17,654 nucleotides of DNA from the NCBI GenBank assembly GCA_934541205.1, contig CAKTDK010000023.1, forward strand, positions 1 to 17,654, in the 5' to 3' direction. Source of the stretch: an uncultured Eubacteriales bacterium. GTDB taxonomy: Bacteria; Bacillota; Clostridia; Oscillospirales; RGIG7773. The position numbers and the translations under genes were made by a program. The notes under the pieces were generated by a model that worked only from the letters and a program-made list of their open reading frames with translations, was not told the DNA's origin and did no database searches. Positions 9,421 to 15,862 of the stretch are shown piece by piece. Each line of letters starts with the position of its first letter. Position 1 is the stretch's first letter.

Positions 9421-9472
9421 TAATTAAAAATAAAAATCCGAAAAATCAGTATTTATAATTGATTTTTCGGAT
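9421..9472 (-). terminator. Intrinsic terminator between rpoZ and priA
   Basis: A perfect 13-bp inverted repeat (arms 9436-9448 and 9460-9472, arm sequence ATCCGAAAAATCA) encloses an 11-nt loop. On the minus strand it is followed by a T-rich run (9435 down to about 9421). It begins 5 nt after the rpoZ stop and ends about 30 nt before the priA ATG. The stem has few GC pairs, so termination may be only partial; I infer read-through feeds priA and later genes, since I see no good promoter between. Confidence 0.8.
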
Positions 9473-9477
9473 GCTTT

Positions 9478-9705
9478 TTATTCCTTTATTGAATACTTAT
9501 TCTCATAAAATTCATTTATTGCAAGTTTTACAGGTTTTTCAACAAAATATTTTTCATTAACATCCAATTTTACAAGACTGTCAGCATTTTCAATTCTTCT
9601 TTCATTTTGTTCAACAATTTCTCTCGCCCTTTTAGCAACAGCAATAACAAGCGCATATCTGCTTTTTGTTCTTTCTGCAAGCTCAGGCACTGCAGGATAT
9701 AACAT
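9478..9705 (-). CDS. rpoZ: DNA-directed RNA polymerase omega subunit
   Basis: The smallest core RNA polymerase subunit; it helps fold and hold the beta-prime subunit. The 75-residue protein carries the omega signature SRYALVIAVAKRAREI (15-30), preceded by the Clostridia-type start M-L-Y-P, and ends with an EKPVKLAINEFYE region (56-67) typical of the short Firmicute form. Start ATG 9703-9705 has AAGGAG 8 nt upstream; that site is formed by the last codons of gmk, whose stop is 2 bp away. A terminator hairpin follows the stop at once. Many relatives have coaBC next; it is absent here, with priA taking its place. Confidence 0.93.
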   Translation of the reverse strand: MLYPAVPELAERTKSRYALVIAVAKRAREIVEQNERRIENADSLVKLDVNEKYFVEKPVKLAINEFYENKYSIKE

Positions 9706-9707
9706 AT

Positions 9708-10310
9708 TTAAAACTCCTTATCTATATATTCTTTCATATTTAAATATTTATTTTTCTCAGCTGAAATAATATTTTTTATTTTTTCAGCCGCGTTTTCAAT
9801 TTTATCATTTATAACAATATAATCATATTGATTAATATAATTTATCTCATTTTTGGCAGTTTCTATACGTTTTTTTATAATTTCTGTAGATTCGGTATTT
9901 CTGCCAACAAGTCTTTTTTCTATATCTGAAAACTTAGGAGGAACTATAAAAATTAAAACTGCATCAGGAAATTTCTTTTTTATCTGAAGAGCGCCTTGTA
10001 TTTCTATCTCCAATATTACATCAATTCCGTCTTCAAGTTTTTCCATCACTGCCTTTTTAGGAGTACCGTAATAATTTCCGCAATAATTAGCATATTCAAG
10101 CATTCCGTCATTATCAATTTCCTTTTCAAATTCGTCTTTAGAAAGGAAAAAATAATTTATACCGTCTTTTTCTCCTTCTCTGATATATCTTGTAGTAGCG
10201 GAAACAGAATAATGTATACTTTCATTTTTATTCATCAGCGATGATATTACCGTACCCTTACCTGCTCCTGAAGGACCCGAAATGACAAGAAGAAGACCTT
10301 TATTCTTCAT
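9708..10310 (-). CDS. gmk: Guanylate kinase
   Basis: Phosphorylates GMP/dGMP to GDP/dGDP with ATP in the cytosol, an essential step of guanine nucleotide supply also tied to ppGpp metabolism. The P-loop GPSGAGKG is at residues 12-19. The GMP-binding region contains SVSATTRYIREGEKDG (35-50) and EYANYCGNYYGTP (72-84). The usual D-x-D-x-QGA element reads EIEIQGA (101-107), and the lid holds RLVGRNTES (133-141). Length 200 is normal. I start at ATG 10308-10310, giving M-K-N-K-G-L-L-L-V-I, because AGAGG lies 9 nt upstream. Earlier in-frame ATGs add an unlikely extension, one of them abutting that AGAGG. The gene therefore overlaps remA by 11 bp. The pair gmk-rpoZ is widely conserved. Confidence 0.96.
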   Translation of the reverse strand: MKNKGLLLVISGPSGAGKGTVISSLMNKNESIHYSVSATTRYIREGEKDGINYFFLSKDEFEKEIDNDGMLEYANYCGNYYGTPKKAVMEKLEDGIDVILEIEIQGALQIKKKFPDAVLIFIVPPKFSDIEKRLVGRNTESTEIIKKRIETAKNEINYINQYDYIVINDKIENAAEKIKNIISAEKNKYLNMKEYIDKEF

Positions 10311-10563
10311 CAATATCATCCTCTTCCATATCATCATTCAATCTGTTTGCAACAGTTTCAGGCTGAACTGCAGATAATATAACATGGTCGCTGTCTGTAA
10401 CAATAACAGCTCTTGTTCTTCTTCCGTAAGTAGCGTCTACAAGCATTCCTCTATCTTTTGCTTCCTGAATGATTCTTTTTATGGGAGCTGATTCGGGACT
10501 TACAATGGTAATAATTCTATTTGCTGAAACCATATTTCCAAAACCGATGTTAATTAACTTCAT
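10300..10563 (-). CDS. remA: RemA-family DNA-binding regulator (DUF370)
   Basis: A small DUF370 protein; in Bacillus subtilis RemA is an oligomeric DNA-binding activator of biofilm matrix and osmoprotection genes. The conserved N-terminus (KLINIGFGNMVSANRIITI, 2-20) and the arginine-rich YGRRTRAVIVTDS segment (46-58) identify it; arginines in these parts bind DNA in the characterised homologue. Length (87) is usual. The last eight residues are highly acidic (EEDDIDEE), and the same bases form the ribosome site and start of gmk. ATG start with GAGGTG 8 nt upstream. It lies between yicC (13 bp) and gmk (11-bp overlap), the standard Firmicute order. The target genes in this organism cannot be told from the sequence. 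Confidence 0.92.
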   Translation of the reverse strand: MKLINIGFGNMVSANRIITIVSPESAPIKRIIQEAKDRGMLVDATYGRRTRAVIVTDSDHVILSAVQPETVANRLNDDMEEDDIDEE

Positions 10564-10576
10564 ATGTACACCTCAG

Positions 10577-11455
10577 TTACTCAATATTTTGGATTTGTTC
10601 TCTGACTTTTTCAAGAAGAGCTTTAAAATCCACCACTATTTTTGAAATTTCAATATTGGAAGACTTAGAACCTATTGTATTTATTTCCCTATTCATCTCC
10701 TGAAGCAGAAAATCAAGTTTTCTTCCTACGGGGATATCTTCTTTTATTATGGATTTAAACTGGGAAATATGGCTTTTTAATCTTACCAGTTCCTCATCAA
10801 CAGCCACTCTGTCAGCAAAAATAGCAACTTCCGCAAGTATTCTGTTTTCATCTATGGTACTGTCATTTAAAAACTCTGCCATTTTTTCAAATTGCTTATT
10901 TTTATACTCTTCTATACTGTCTTTTTCAAGTGGCTCCAAAGCCTCTACAAAACTTAAAAGCATATCTGCTTTTTCTAAAAGATCTTTATATAGCTTTTCT
11001 CCTTCGACAGTTCTCATTTTCATAAATTCACTGATTGCTTCATCAAGAACCGTTTTTACCTGATTCCATATAACGTCCTTATCCGCTTCAATTTTTTTTA
11101 TACTGAAAATATCTCCGAACCTTGATATGCTTGAAACCGTCATATCATTTTGAAGAGAATAAACTGACGACAATTCTTCAAAAGCATTCATATAATTTTT
11201 TATCAAAGAATGATTAAGTTTTATCTCAATATCATCAGCGGCGGAAGAATCAATAAGAATAGAAACGTCAACTTTTCCTCTTGAAATAAAGTTTTGAACA
11301 TAAGCTTTCGTATTTTCTTCCAAAAATCCGTATATTCTCGGTATTCTTCCATTAAAGTCAAAATACCTATGATTAACGCTTTTAATTTCAACGGTAATAT
11401 CTCTTCCGTCAATATTAATATTTCTGTGTCCGTAACCGGTCATACTTTTTATCAT
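10577..11455 (-). CDS. YicC/YloC family endoribonuclease-like protein
   Basis: Member of the YicC/YloC family, known from work on E. coli and Bacillus homologues as endoribonucleases. The family start M-I-K-S-M-T-G-Y-G (1-9) is exact. It is followed by the conserved EIKSVNHRYFD (23-33) of the YicC N-domain and the C-terminal DUF1732 block GRKLDFLLQEMNREINTIGSK (244-264), which holds the likely acidic catalytic residues. Length (292) matches the family. The ATG has TGGAG about 10 nt upstream. It is the first gene of a transcript driven by the promoter at 11496-11525 and is followed by remA, gmk and rpoZ. The RNA target here is unknown. In Bacillus the equivalent gene is yloC; I leave the symbol blank. 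Confidence 0.92.
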   Translation of the reverse strand: MIKSMTGYGHRNINIDGRDITVEIKSVNHRYFDFNGRIPRIYGFLEENTKAYVQNFISRGKVDVSILIDSSAADDIEIKLNHSLIKNYMNAFEELSSVYSLQNDMTVSSISRFGDIFSIKKIEADKDVIWNQVKTVLDEAISEFMKMRTVEGEKLYKDLLEKADMLLSFVEALEPLEKDSIEEYKNKQFEKMAEFLNDSTIDENRILAEVAIFADRVAVDEELVRLKSHISQFKSIIKEDIPVGRKLDFLLQEMNREINTIGSKSSNIEISKIVVDFKALLEKVREQIQNIE

Positions 11456-11495
11456 AATAAATATTCTCCAAAAAACAGTAATTACCCTAAATGTT

Positions 11496-11525
11496 ATTAT
11501 ACCCTTTTTAACATATTCTTGTCAA
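11496..11525 (-). promoter_or_regulatory. Sigma-A promoter of the yicC-remA-gmk-rpoZ operon
   Basis: On the minus strand, a perfect TTGACA (11520-11525) and a perfect TATAAT (11496-11501) are separated by 18 bp. Transcription would begin near 11489, giving a leader of about 35 nt before the yicC ATG. The -35 box begins 6 bp after the birA stop, so the operon has its own strong promoter rather than depending on birA read-through. Confidence 0.88.
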
Positions 11526-11530
11526 ATAGT

Positions 11531-12499
11531 TTATTCAAAAATAATTTCCCCGGAATTTATAATATGCTCCTTATTTTGATTGTCAATAACTATCAAAGCG
11601 CCTGTTTCCGTTATATTCTTTATATAACCGTTTATTTTATTTTTGCCGAATATAACAGTTATATTTTTATTAAAAATATTAAGATTTTCTTTATATTCAT
11701 TTAAAAGATTATATATACCATTTTCACAGGAAATATCATTTAAAAGCATTTCAATATTTTTTAGCACTTCCGCGCATAACTTATTCTGAGAAATTTTTTT
11801 ACAAGAAATATCTTCTAAAGTAGTAATTATCTTTTCCAAATTTTCGGGAAGTTTATCCCATTTTCCAGTATTTATACCTATACCGAGTATAATATTATTT
11901 ATATTTCCAGTTTCTCCTTCAATAGTAGCTTCAGTGAGTATTCCGCAAAGTTTTTTCCCTTTATAATGTATATCATTTACCCATTTTATATCGGTTTTTA
12001 TATTACATACCTCAAAAATCGCACGATGTACGGCAACAGCAGCTAAAATGGTTATAAAGTTAAGATTATATTTACCATATTTTATAAGAACGCTCATATA
12101 TAACCCTGTGCCTTCGGGGGATTCGAATTTTCTTCCAAATCTTCCCTTCCCTCCCGTTTGCTTTTTTGCAATAACCAATGTTCCGTCAGGCAAAGTCTCT
12201 GCTTTTTCTTTTAAATAATTATTAGTGGAATCCACGCTGTCTAAAATTATAATATTTTTGCCGATAAAATTCGTTGATAATTCTTTCTCCAAAATAATTT
12301 TATTGACCAAATTGCTCTCTTCAAAAATGTAATAGCCCATATTTGTTTTACTTCTTATATCAAACCCGTCTTCTTTTAAAGAATTAATAACCTTCCAAAC
12401 GGCAGTACGGCTTACATTAAGCTTTTCGGCAATCTGCTGACCGGATAAATAACTTCCTTTATTTTTTATCAATAACTTATAAACTTCATTTTTTAACAT
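11531..12499 (-). CDS. birA: Bifunctional biotin-protein ligase / biotin operon repressor
   Basis: Activates biotin to biotinyl-AMP and attaches it to a lysine of biotin carrier proteins; with its N-terminal winged helix it can also act as a biotin-responsive repressor. The helix-turn-helix region is GQQIAEKLNVSRTAVWKVINSL (20-41). The ligase domain shows KQTGGKGRFGRKFESP (113-128), the biotin/AMP loop equivalent to GRGRxGR, and KWVNDIHYKGKKLCGILTE (172-190) with the conserved Lys183. A C-terminal SH3-like domain covers about 275-322. Length (322) is normal for the two-function class. ATG start with GGTGA about 7 nt upstream and a near-consensus promoter at 12515-12543. It diverges from capA. 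No bio gene or clear BirA operator is visible here. Confidence 0.95.
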   Translation of the reverse strand: MLKNEVYKLLIKNKGSYLSGQQIAEKLNVSRTAVWKVINSLKEDGFDIRSKTNMGYYIFEESNLVNKIILEKELSTNFIGKNIIILDSVDSTNNYLKEKAETLPDGTLVIAKKQTGGKGRFGRKFESPEGTGLYMSVLIKYGKYNLNFITILAAVAVHRAIFEVCNIKTDIKWVNDIHYKGKKLCGILTEATIEGETGNINNIILGIGINTGKWDKLPENLEKIITTLEDISCKKISQNKLCAEVLKNIEMLLNDISCENGIYNLLNEYKENLNIFNKNITVIFGKNKINGYIKNITETGALIVIDNQNKEHIINSGEIIFE

Positions 12500-12514
12500 A
12501 AAATCACCGCTTTA

Positions 12515-12543
12515 ATTATACTTGTTTAGCTTATTTTAGTCAA
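12515..12543 (-). promoter_or_regulatory. Promoter of birA
   Basis: On the minus strand, TTGACT (12538-12543), a 17-bp spacer and a perfect TATAAT (12515-12520) lead into a very short leader and the birA ATG at 12499. The -35 box forms the left half of a palindrome shared with the capA promoter. Confidence 0.82.
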
Positions 12544-12552
12544 TTATTTGAC
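12539..12552. promoter_or_regulatory. Palindrome joining two divergent -35 boxes
   Basis: GTCAA-TTAT-TTGAC is a perfect 5+5 inverted repeat. Each half is most of one promoter's -35 box (birA leftward, capA rightward), with 4 bp between the boxes. Two polymerases could not readily bind at once, so the two genes may compete or share a regulator. The symmetry may also simply come from two consensus -35 boxes placed back to back. Confidence 0.5.
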
Positions 12553-12576
12553 ACAAAAGATACTTTATCATAAAAT
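12548..12576 (+). promoter_or_regulatory. Promoter of capA
   Basis: On the plus strand, a perfect TTGACA (12548-12553), a 17-bp spacer and TAAAAT (12571-12576) precede AAAGGATGTG and the capA ATG at 12597. The predicted start near 12583 leaves a leader of only about 14 nt, leaving no room for a riboswitch or attenuator. Confidence 0.85.
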
Positions 12577-12596
12577 AATATAAAGGATGTGAAAAG

Positions 12597-13796
12597 ATGA
12601 GCAAAAAAAATATTATTATCTATATTTTGATTTTATTTTTAATATTATCGTTAATATTTTTAGGCGTTTATTTTTTATCCGATAAAAATCCCTCGAAAAA
12701 TGTTAACGTATCGCCAGAAGAAACTACCGAAGAAGTTCTCCTTCCCGACAGTAAAGTTCGTTTTATTGCAGCAGGTGATAATCTTATTCATAATAATATA
12801 TATGAACAAGCTGCGGCACGGTCTTCAGACGGCGGTTACAACTTTGATTTTGCATATAAAAATGTAGAAAATATTATAAAAAATTCAGATATAGCCTTTA
12901 TAAATCAGGAAACTATTTTAGCTTCTTCAATATATGAACCGTCTTCCTACCCTACATTTAATACTCCTACCCAAATGGGAGATAAGCTTATTTCTCTGGG
13001 ATTTAACGTTATAAATCACAGCAATAACCATGTTTTGGACAAAGGCACCAAAGGCGCATTCGCCTGTCTTGATTACTGGTCTGACAAGCCGGCGCTTGTA
13101 ACCGGACTTTACAGAAATGAACAGGATATGGAAAATATTAAAGTCATGGAGAAAAACGGTATTACTTTTTCTTTTATAGGAATTACAGAACATACAAACG
13201 GCCTGAATATCCCCAAAAATTCAGAATTAAAGCTTATTTACACAAAAGATGAATCTACTATTGAACGGCTTATAAAAAAAGCAAAAATGCTCTCTGATGT
13301 GGTGGTTATTTGTCCCCATTGGGGAGAAGAAAATTCAAATGATGTACTTGAAAGCCAAATATCTCTTGCCAAAAAAATGACTTTTTGGGGAGCAGACATC
13401 ATAATCGGCACCCATCCTCACGTGCTTCAAAAAATAGAAATCGTAACAGCTGAAAACGGCAATAAATCAATTGTTTATTATTCTCTGGGTAATTTTATAT
13501 CTGCACAAAACAAAGGAAATAATCTTATAGGCGGAATAGCAGATTTTGATGTAATAAAAAACAATAATACAGGTGAAATTACTATAGAAAACATTAAGTT
13601 AATACCTGTTATAACTCATTATACAGGCTCATATAATAATATTCAAATATATCCTTATTACTTATATAATGATAATTTATCCAAAAGCCACGGAGTAAGA
13701 AAAAAGACTCACGATTTTTCAATGGAATATATTGATAAGATTTTAAACAAATATATCGGAGAAGAATATTTGGAAAAATACATAACAAAAGAATAA
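12597..13796 (+). CDS. CapA/PgsA-family membrane-anchored metallophosphatase-like protein
   Basis: Member of the bacterial CapA (PGA_cap) family, a calcineurin-like fold known from poly-gamma-glutamate capsule systems but widespread in bacteria without that capsule. An N-terminal signal anchor (about 5-28) is followed by an acidic linker and the external catalytic domain (52 to about 345). Metal-ligand motifs are in order: GDNLIH (Asp61, His65), NQE (Asn103, Glu105), NHSNNH (140-145), PHWGEE (His241) and GTHPH (His273, His275). SLGNF (296-300) is also typical. Start ATG has AAAGGA about 9 nt upstream and a strong promoter. No capB, capC or capD ligase genes adjoin, so polyglutamate synthesis is not supported; an envelope phosphodiesterase or phosphatase role is inference. 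It is the only plus-strand gene complete in the window. Confidence 0.9.
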   Translation: MSKKNIIIYILILFLILSLIFLGVYFLSDKNPSKNVNVSPEETTEEVLLPDSKVRFIAAGDNLIHNNIYEQAAARSSDGGYNFDFAYKNVENIIKNSDIAFINQETILASSIYEPSSYPTFNTPTQMGDKLISLGFNVINHSNNHVLDKGTKGAFACLDYWSDKPALVTGLYRNEQDMENIKVMEKNGITFSFIGITEHTNGLNIPKNSELKLIYTKDESTIERLIKKAKMLSDVVVICPHWGEENSNDVLESQISLAKKMTFWGADIIIGTHPHVLQKIEIVTAENGNKSIVYYSLGNFISAQNKGNNLIGGIADFDVIKNNNTGEITIENIKLIPVITHYTGSYNNIQIYPYYLYNDNLSKSHGVRKKTHDFSMEYIDKILNKYIGEEYLEKYITKE

Positions 13797-13816
13797 AAAA
13801 CTGTAAAAAATATTTC

Positions 13817-13920
13817 AAAAAAAGAGAAGATTCTTCAAGGTGTAACCCTTTCAGAATGACAAATTGCTCGCCATTTTGTCATTCTGGGCTGTCAGGCGAA
13901 GAATCTTTTCGTATGTTTTT
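13817..13920. terminator. Probable bidirectional terminator between convergent genes
   Basis: The hairpin repeat at 13827-13907 lies between the capA stop (13796) and the convergent dehydratase stop (13959). On the minus strand its outer stem is followed after 3 nt by seven T (13823 to 13817), a good intrinsic terminator. On the plus strand it is followed by a weaker T-rich stretch to about 13920. No other terminator serves either gene. Confidence 0.65.
13827..13907. repeat. Hairpin-forming dispersed repeat of the GTCATTCTG/GAAGAATCTT type
   Basis: An imperfect palindrome: outer arms AAGATTCTTC (13827-13836) and GAAGAATCTT (13898-13907), and inner arms CAGAATGACAAA (13852-13863) and TTTGTCATTCTG (13875-13886), with an 11-nt terminal loop. 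The middle segments (13837-13851 and 13887-13897) do not pair. The right arm resembles the GTCATTCTGAGC...GCGAAGAATCT repeat that I recall as dispersed in many bacterial genomes. It encodes nothing. It may be a small non-autonomous mobile element now used as a terminator. Confidence 0.7.
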
Positions 13921-13958
13921 CTAATTGAAATTGGTTTTACTGCGTTTTCTTTTATTCT

Positions 13959-15788
13959 CTATTCATGATTAAAATTCGGAACAATAATTTTTAATATATC
14001 TATTATTTTATCCTTGTCATTGTCATCAGCAGCGTCTTTGAGTTTAGATAAATTATTTAAAAACTCATCATAATCAAAGTCAGTCAGCTTTCCTACAAAT
14101 ATTTTTTTCTCATTTGTTTCGGTAATTCCCTCTTCTGCAAGAAGAAGTTCTTCATAAAGCTTTTCACCGGGACGAAGTCCGGTAAATCTTATTTCAATAT
14201 CTTTTTCAGGAACATATCCATATAAAGATATAAGTTTTTTTGCCAAATCATATATTTTTACAGGTTCTCCCATATCAAGTATAAATACTTCTCCGTCTTT
14301 TGCAAGACTTCCCGCTTGAAGTACAAGATTTGCCGCTTCAGGTATAGTCATAAAATATCTTATAATATCAGGATGAGTTACTGTAACAGGACCTCCGTTT
14401 TCTATCTGAGTTTTAAAAAGAGGGATAACGGATCCGTTGCTTCCCAAAACATTTCCAAATCTTACAGCAGCAAATTTCGTACTTTGACAAGTTTTTCCCA
14501 TGTACTGCACTATCATTTCACAAACACGTTTTGTCGCTCCCATTACATTTGTAGGGTTGACTGCTTTATCGGTTGAAATAAGTATAAACTTATTGCATTT
14601 ATACTTTAAAGCAAGATTTGCGATATTTAAAGTACCGAAAATATTGTTTTTAACTGCTTCTTCAGGATTGGTTTCCATAAGCGGAACATGCTTATGAGCT
14701 GCAGCATGAAATACAACATCCGGCTTATATTGAGAAAATATTATATCCATTTTTTCAGCATCCCTTACAGAAGCTATTTCAATATGTAAATCAATAGACT
14801 CCTTGTATTTCTGCTTTAACTCCATCTGAATATCGTAAGCATTATTTTCATAAATATCAACAATTATAACGCTTTTTGGAGAAAATTTTATGACCTGGCG
14901 TACAAGCTCGCTTCCTATACTTCCTCCGCCTCCCGTAACCATTACAACTTTATCTTTTATATATTCGGAAACAGATTCAATATCAAACCTTATTGAATTT
15001 CTCATTAAAAGATCATTTATATCTATTGTACGTATGGAATTTATTGCAGCTCCTTCTTCTATATCGGAAAGGGACGGAAGAGTTTTTATTTCGATATCAA
15101 GTTTTGAACAAATGTTCAGTATTTCTCTTCTTTTTTCAATACTTAAAGACGGAATTGCTATTATTACGGTTTTAACCTGATGATCGTTTACAAACAACTT
15201 TAATTTGTTTATAGGACCTAAAATAGGAAGATTAAACATTTTTGCTCCTATTTTCTTTTTACTGTCATCAACAAACCCGATTATTCTGTAATTTTGAGAA
15301 CTTGTCTGCTTTAAATATGAATAAATGATCTGCGCGCTTTCTCCGGCTCCTATTATAAGTGTTTTTTTGCCCGAAGTTTTTGATAAAGCATTAATTACAT
15401 TCCTGTAAAATCTAAGAACAATTCTATATGCTATAAGAGCAAAAGTACAAACAAAAAAAAGCAGCATATAATATTTTATATGGTAAGACTGAAAAATCGG
15501 AATAAAACTTAATAAATAATAAATAACATTTGCAAAAAGGGACACCGAAAATATATAAAATATTCCATCGTACCCTGTATATCCAAATTCCTTTTTATAA
15601 ACTTTAAATAAAAGCATAAAAAAAACTACAATAAATGAATATGTGAATATCTGAATTATAAAATCCTTTTCAGGAATAATGTAGCTTGAAGTCCAAAATC
15701 TTGACACAAATAAATATACTAATACCGCTATACAAAAATCTACAGCAGCATATAATATATTTTTATATTTTCTATATATCTCTGACAT
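13959..15788 (-). CDS. Membrane nucleoside-diphosphate-sugar dehydratase/epimerase (FlaA1/CapD/PglF type)
   Basis: Converts a UDP-sugar (typically UDP-GlcNAc to a 4-keto-6-deoxy sugar) for surface polysaccharide or glycan synthesis. Four N-terminal transmembrane helices (about 12-31, 43-61, 76-96 and 106-125) precede a first Rossmann-like domain (TLIIGAGESA, 143-152) and the catalytic SDR domain with NAD motif TGGGGSIGSE (285-294). The active site has STDKAVNPTNVMGATKR (405-421): Met416 replaces the usual Tyr, with Lys420, the pattern of this dehydratase subfamily. TGLRPGEKLYEEL (536-548) is the conserved C-terminal part. I start at ATG 15786-15788 (609 residues) since GGAG lies 8 nt upstream. 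The in-frame TTG at 15842 lacks a ribosome site and overlaps a likely promoter. The exact substrate is not determinable here. Confidence 0.93.
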   Translation of the reverse strand: MSEIYRKYKNILYAAVDFCIAVLVYLFVSRFWTSSYIIPEKDFIIQIFTYSFIVVFFMLLFKVYKKEFGYTGYDGIFYIFSVSLFANVIYYLLSFIPIFQSYHIKYYMLLFFVCTFALIAYRIVLRFYRNVINALSKTSGKKTLIIGAGESAQIIYSYLKQTSSQNYRIIGFVDDSKKKIGAKMFNLPILGPINKLKLFVNDHQVKTVIIAIPSLSIEKRREILNICSKLDIEIKTLPSLSDIEEGAAINSIRTIDINDLLMRNSIRFDIESVSEYIKDKVVMVTGGGGSIGSELVRQVIKFSPKSVIIVDIYENNAYDIQMELKQKYKESIDLHIEIASVRDAEKMDIIFSQYKPDVVFHAAAHKHVPLMETNPEEAVKNNIFGTLNIANLALKYKCNKFILISTDKAVNPTNVMGATKRVCEMIVQYMGKTCQSTKFAAVRFGNVLGSNGSVIPLFKTQIENGGPVTVTHPDIIRYFMTIPEAANLVLQAGSLAKDGEVFILDMGEPVKIYDLAKKLISLYGYVPEKDIEIRFTGLRPGEKLYEELLLAEEGITETNEKKIFVGKLTDFDYDEFLNNLSKLKDAADDNDKDKIIDILKIIVPNFNHE

Positions 15789-15814
15789 ATAATCAACTCC
15801 ATAAAAATCTCTAA

Positions 15815-15842
15815 ATAATATAATACCATAAATCTTGCTCAA
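15815..15842 (-). promoter_or_regulatory. Possible promoter of the sugar dehydratase gene
   Basis: On the minus strand, TTGAGC (15837-15842), a 16-bp spacer and TATTAT (15815-15820) precede the ATG at 15788 by about 27 bp, and the GGAG ribosome site falls between them. The -35 box matches consensus at only 4 of 6 bases, so this is a moderate call; read-through from the PBP gene, 74 bp upstream, is equally possible. Confidence 0.45.
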
Positions 15843-15862
15843 TTAAAAGTAATTTTTTTATC

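Noticed and set aside
9449..9460. A promoter -10 box (TATAAA, minus strand) in the terminator loop that could drive priA
   Set aside because: There is no acceptable -35 box at 16-18 bp, and the match is expected by chance in such AT-rich DNA.
11294..11704. A 136-codon plus-strand frame across the yicC-birA gap
   Set aside because: It lies antisense to two clear genes, its translation is low-complexity (rich in Ile, Asn, Tyr and Phe), and it has no homology I recognise. It also crosses the yicC promoter.
12500..12596. BirA operator or riboswitch in the birA-capA intergenic region
   Set aside because: I looked for TTGTTAAC-type half sites with 14-15 bp spacing; only TTGT-like fragments are present. 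The leaders are about 10-15 nt, too short for a riboswitch.
12597..13796. Polyglutamate capsule operon
   Set aside because: Only the CapA-type protein is present; capB and capC are missing, and the CapD-like neighbour is a sugar dehydratase, not the gamma-glutamyl transferase CapD.
14316..15180. Plus-strand frames opposite the sugar dehydratase
   Set aside because: They are antisense shadows of a gene with intact catalytic motifs; their translations show no domain pattern.
15789..15842. Longer sugar-dehydratase start at TTG 15842
   Set aside because: It has no ribosome site and it coincides with a likely promoter -35 box; ATG 15788 has GGAG at ideal spacing and gives the usual N-terminus.
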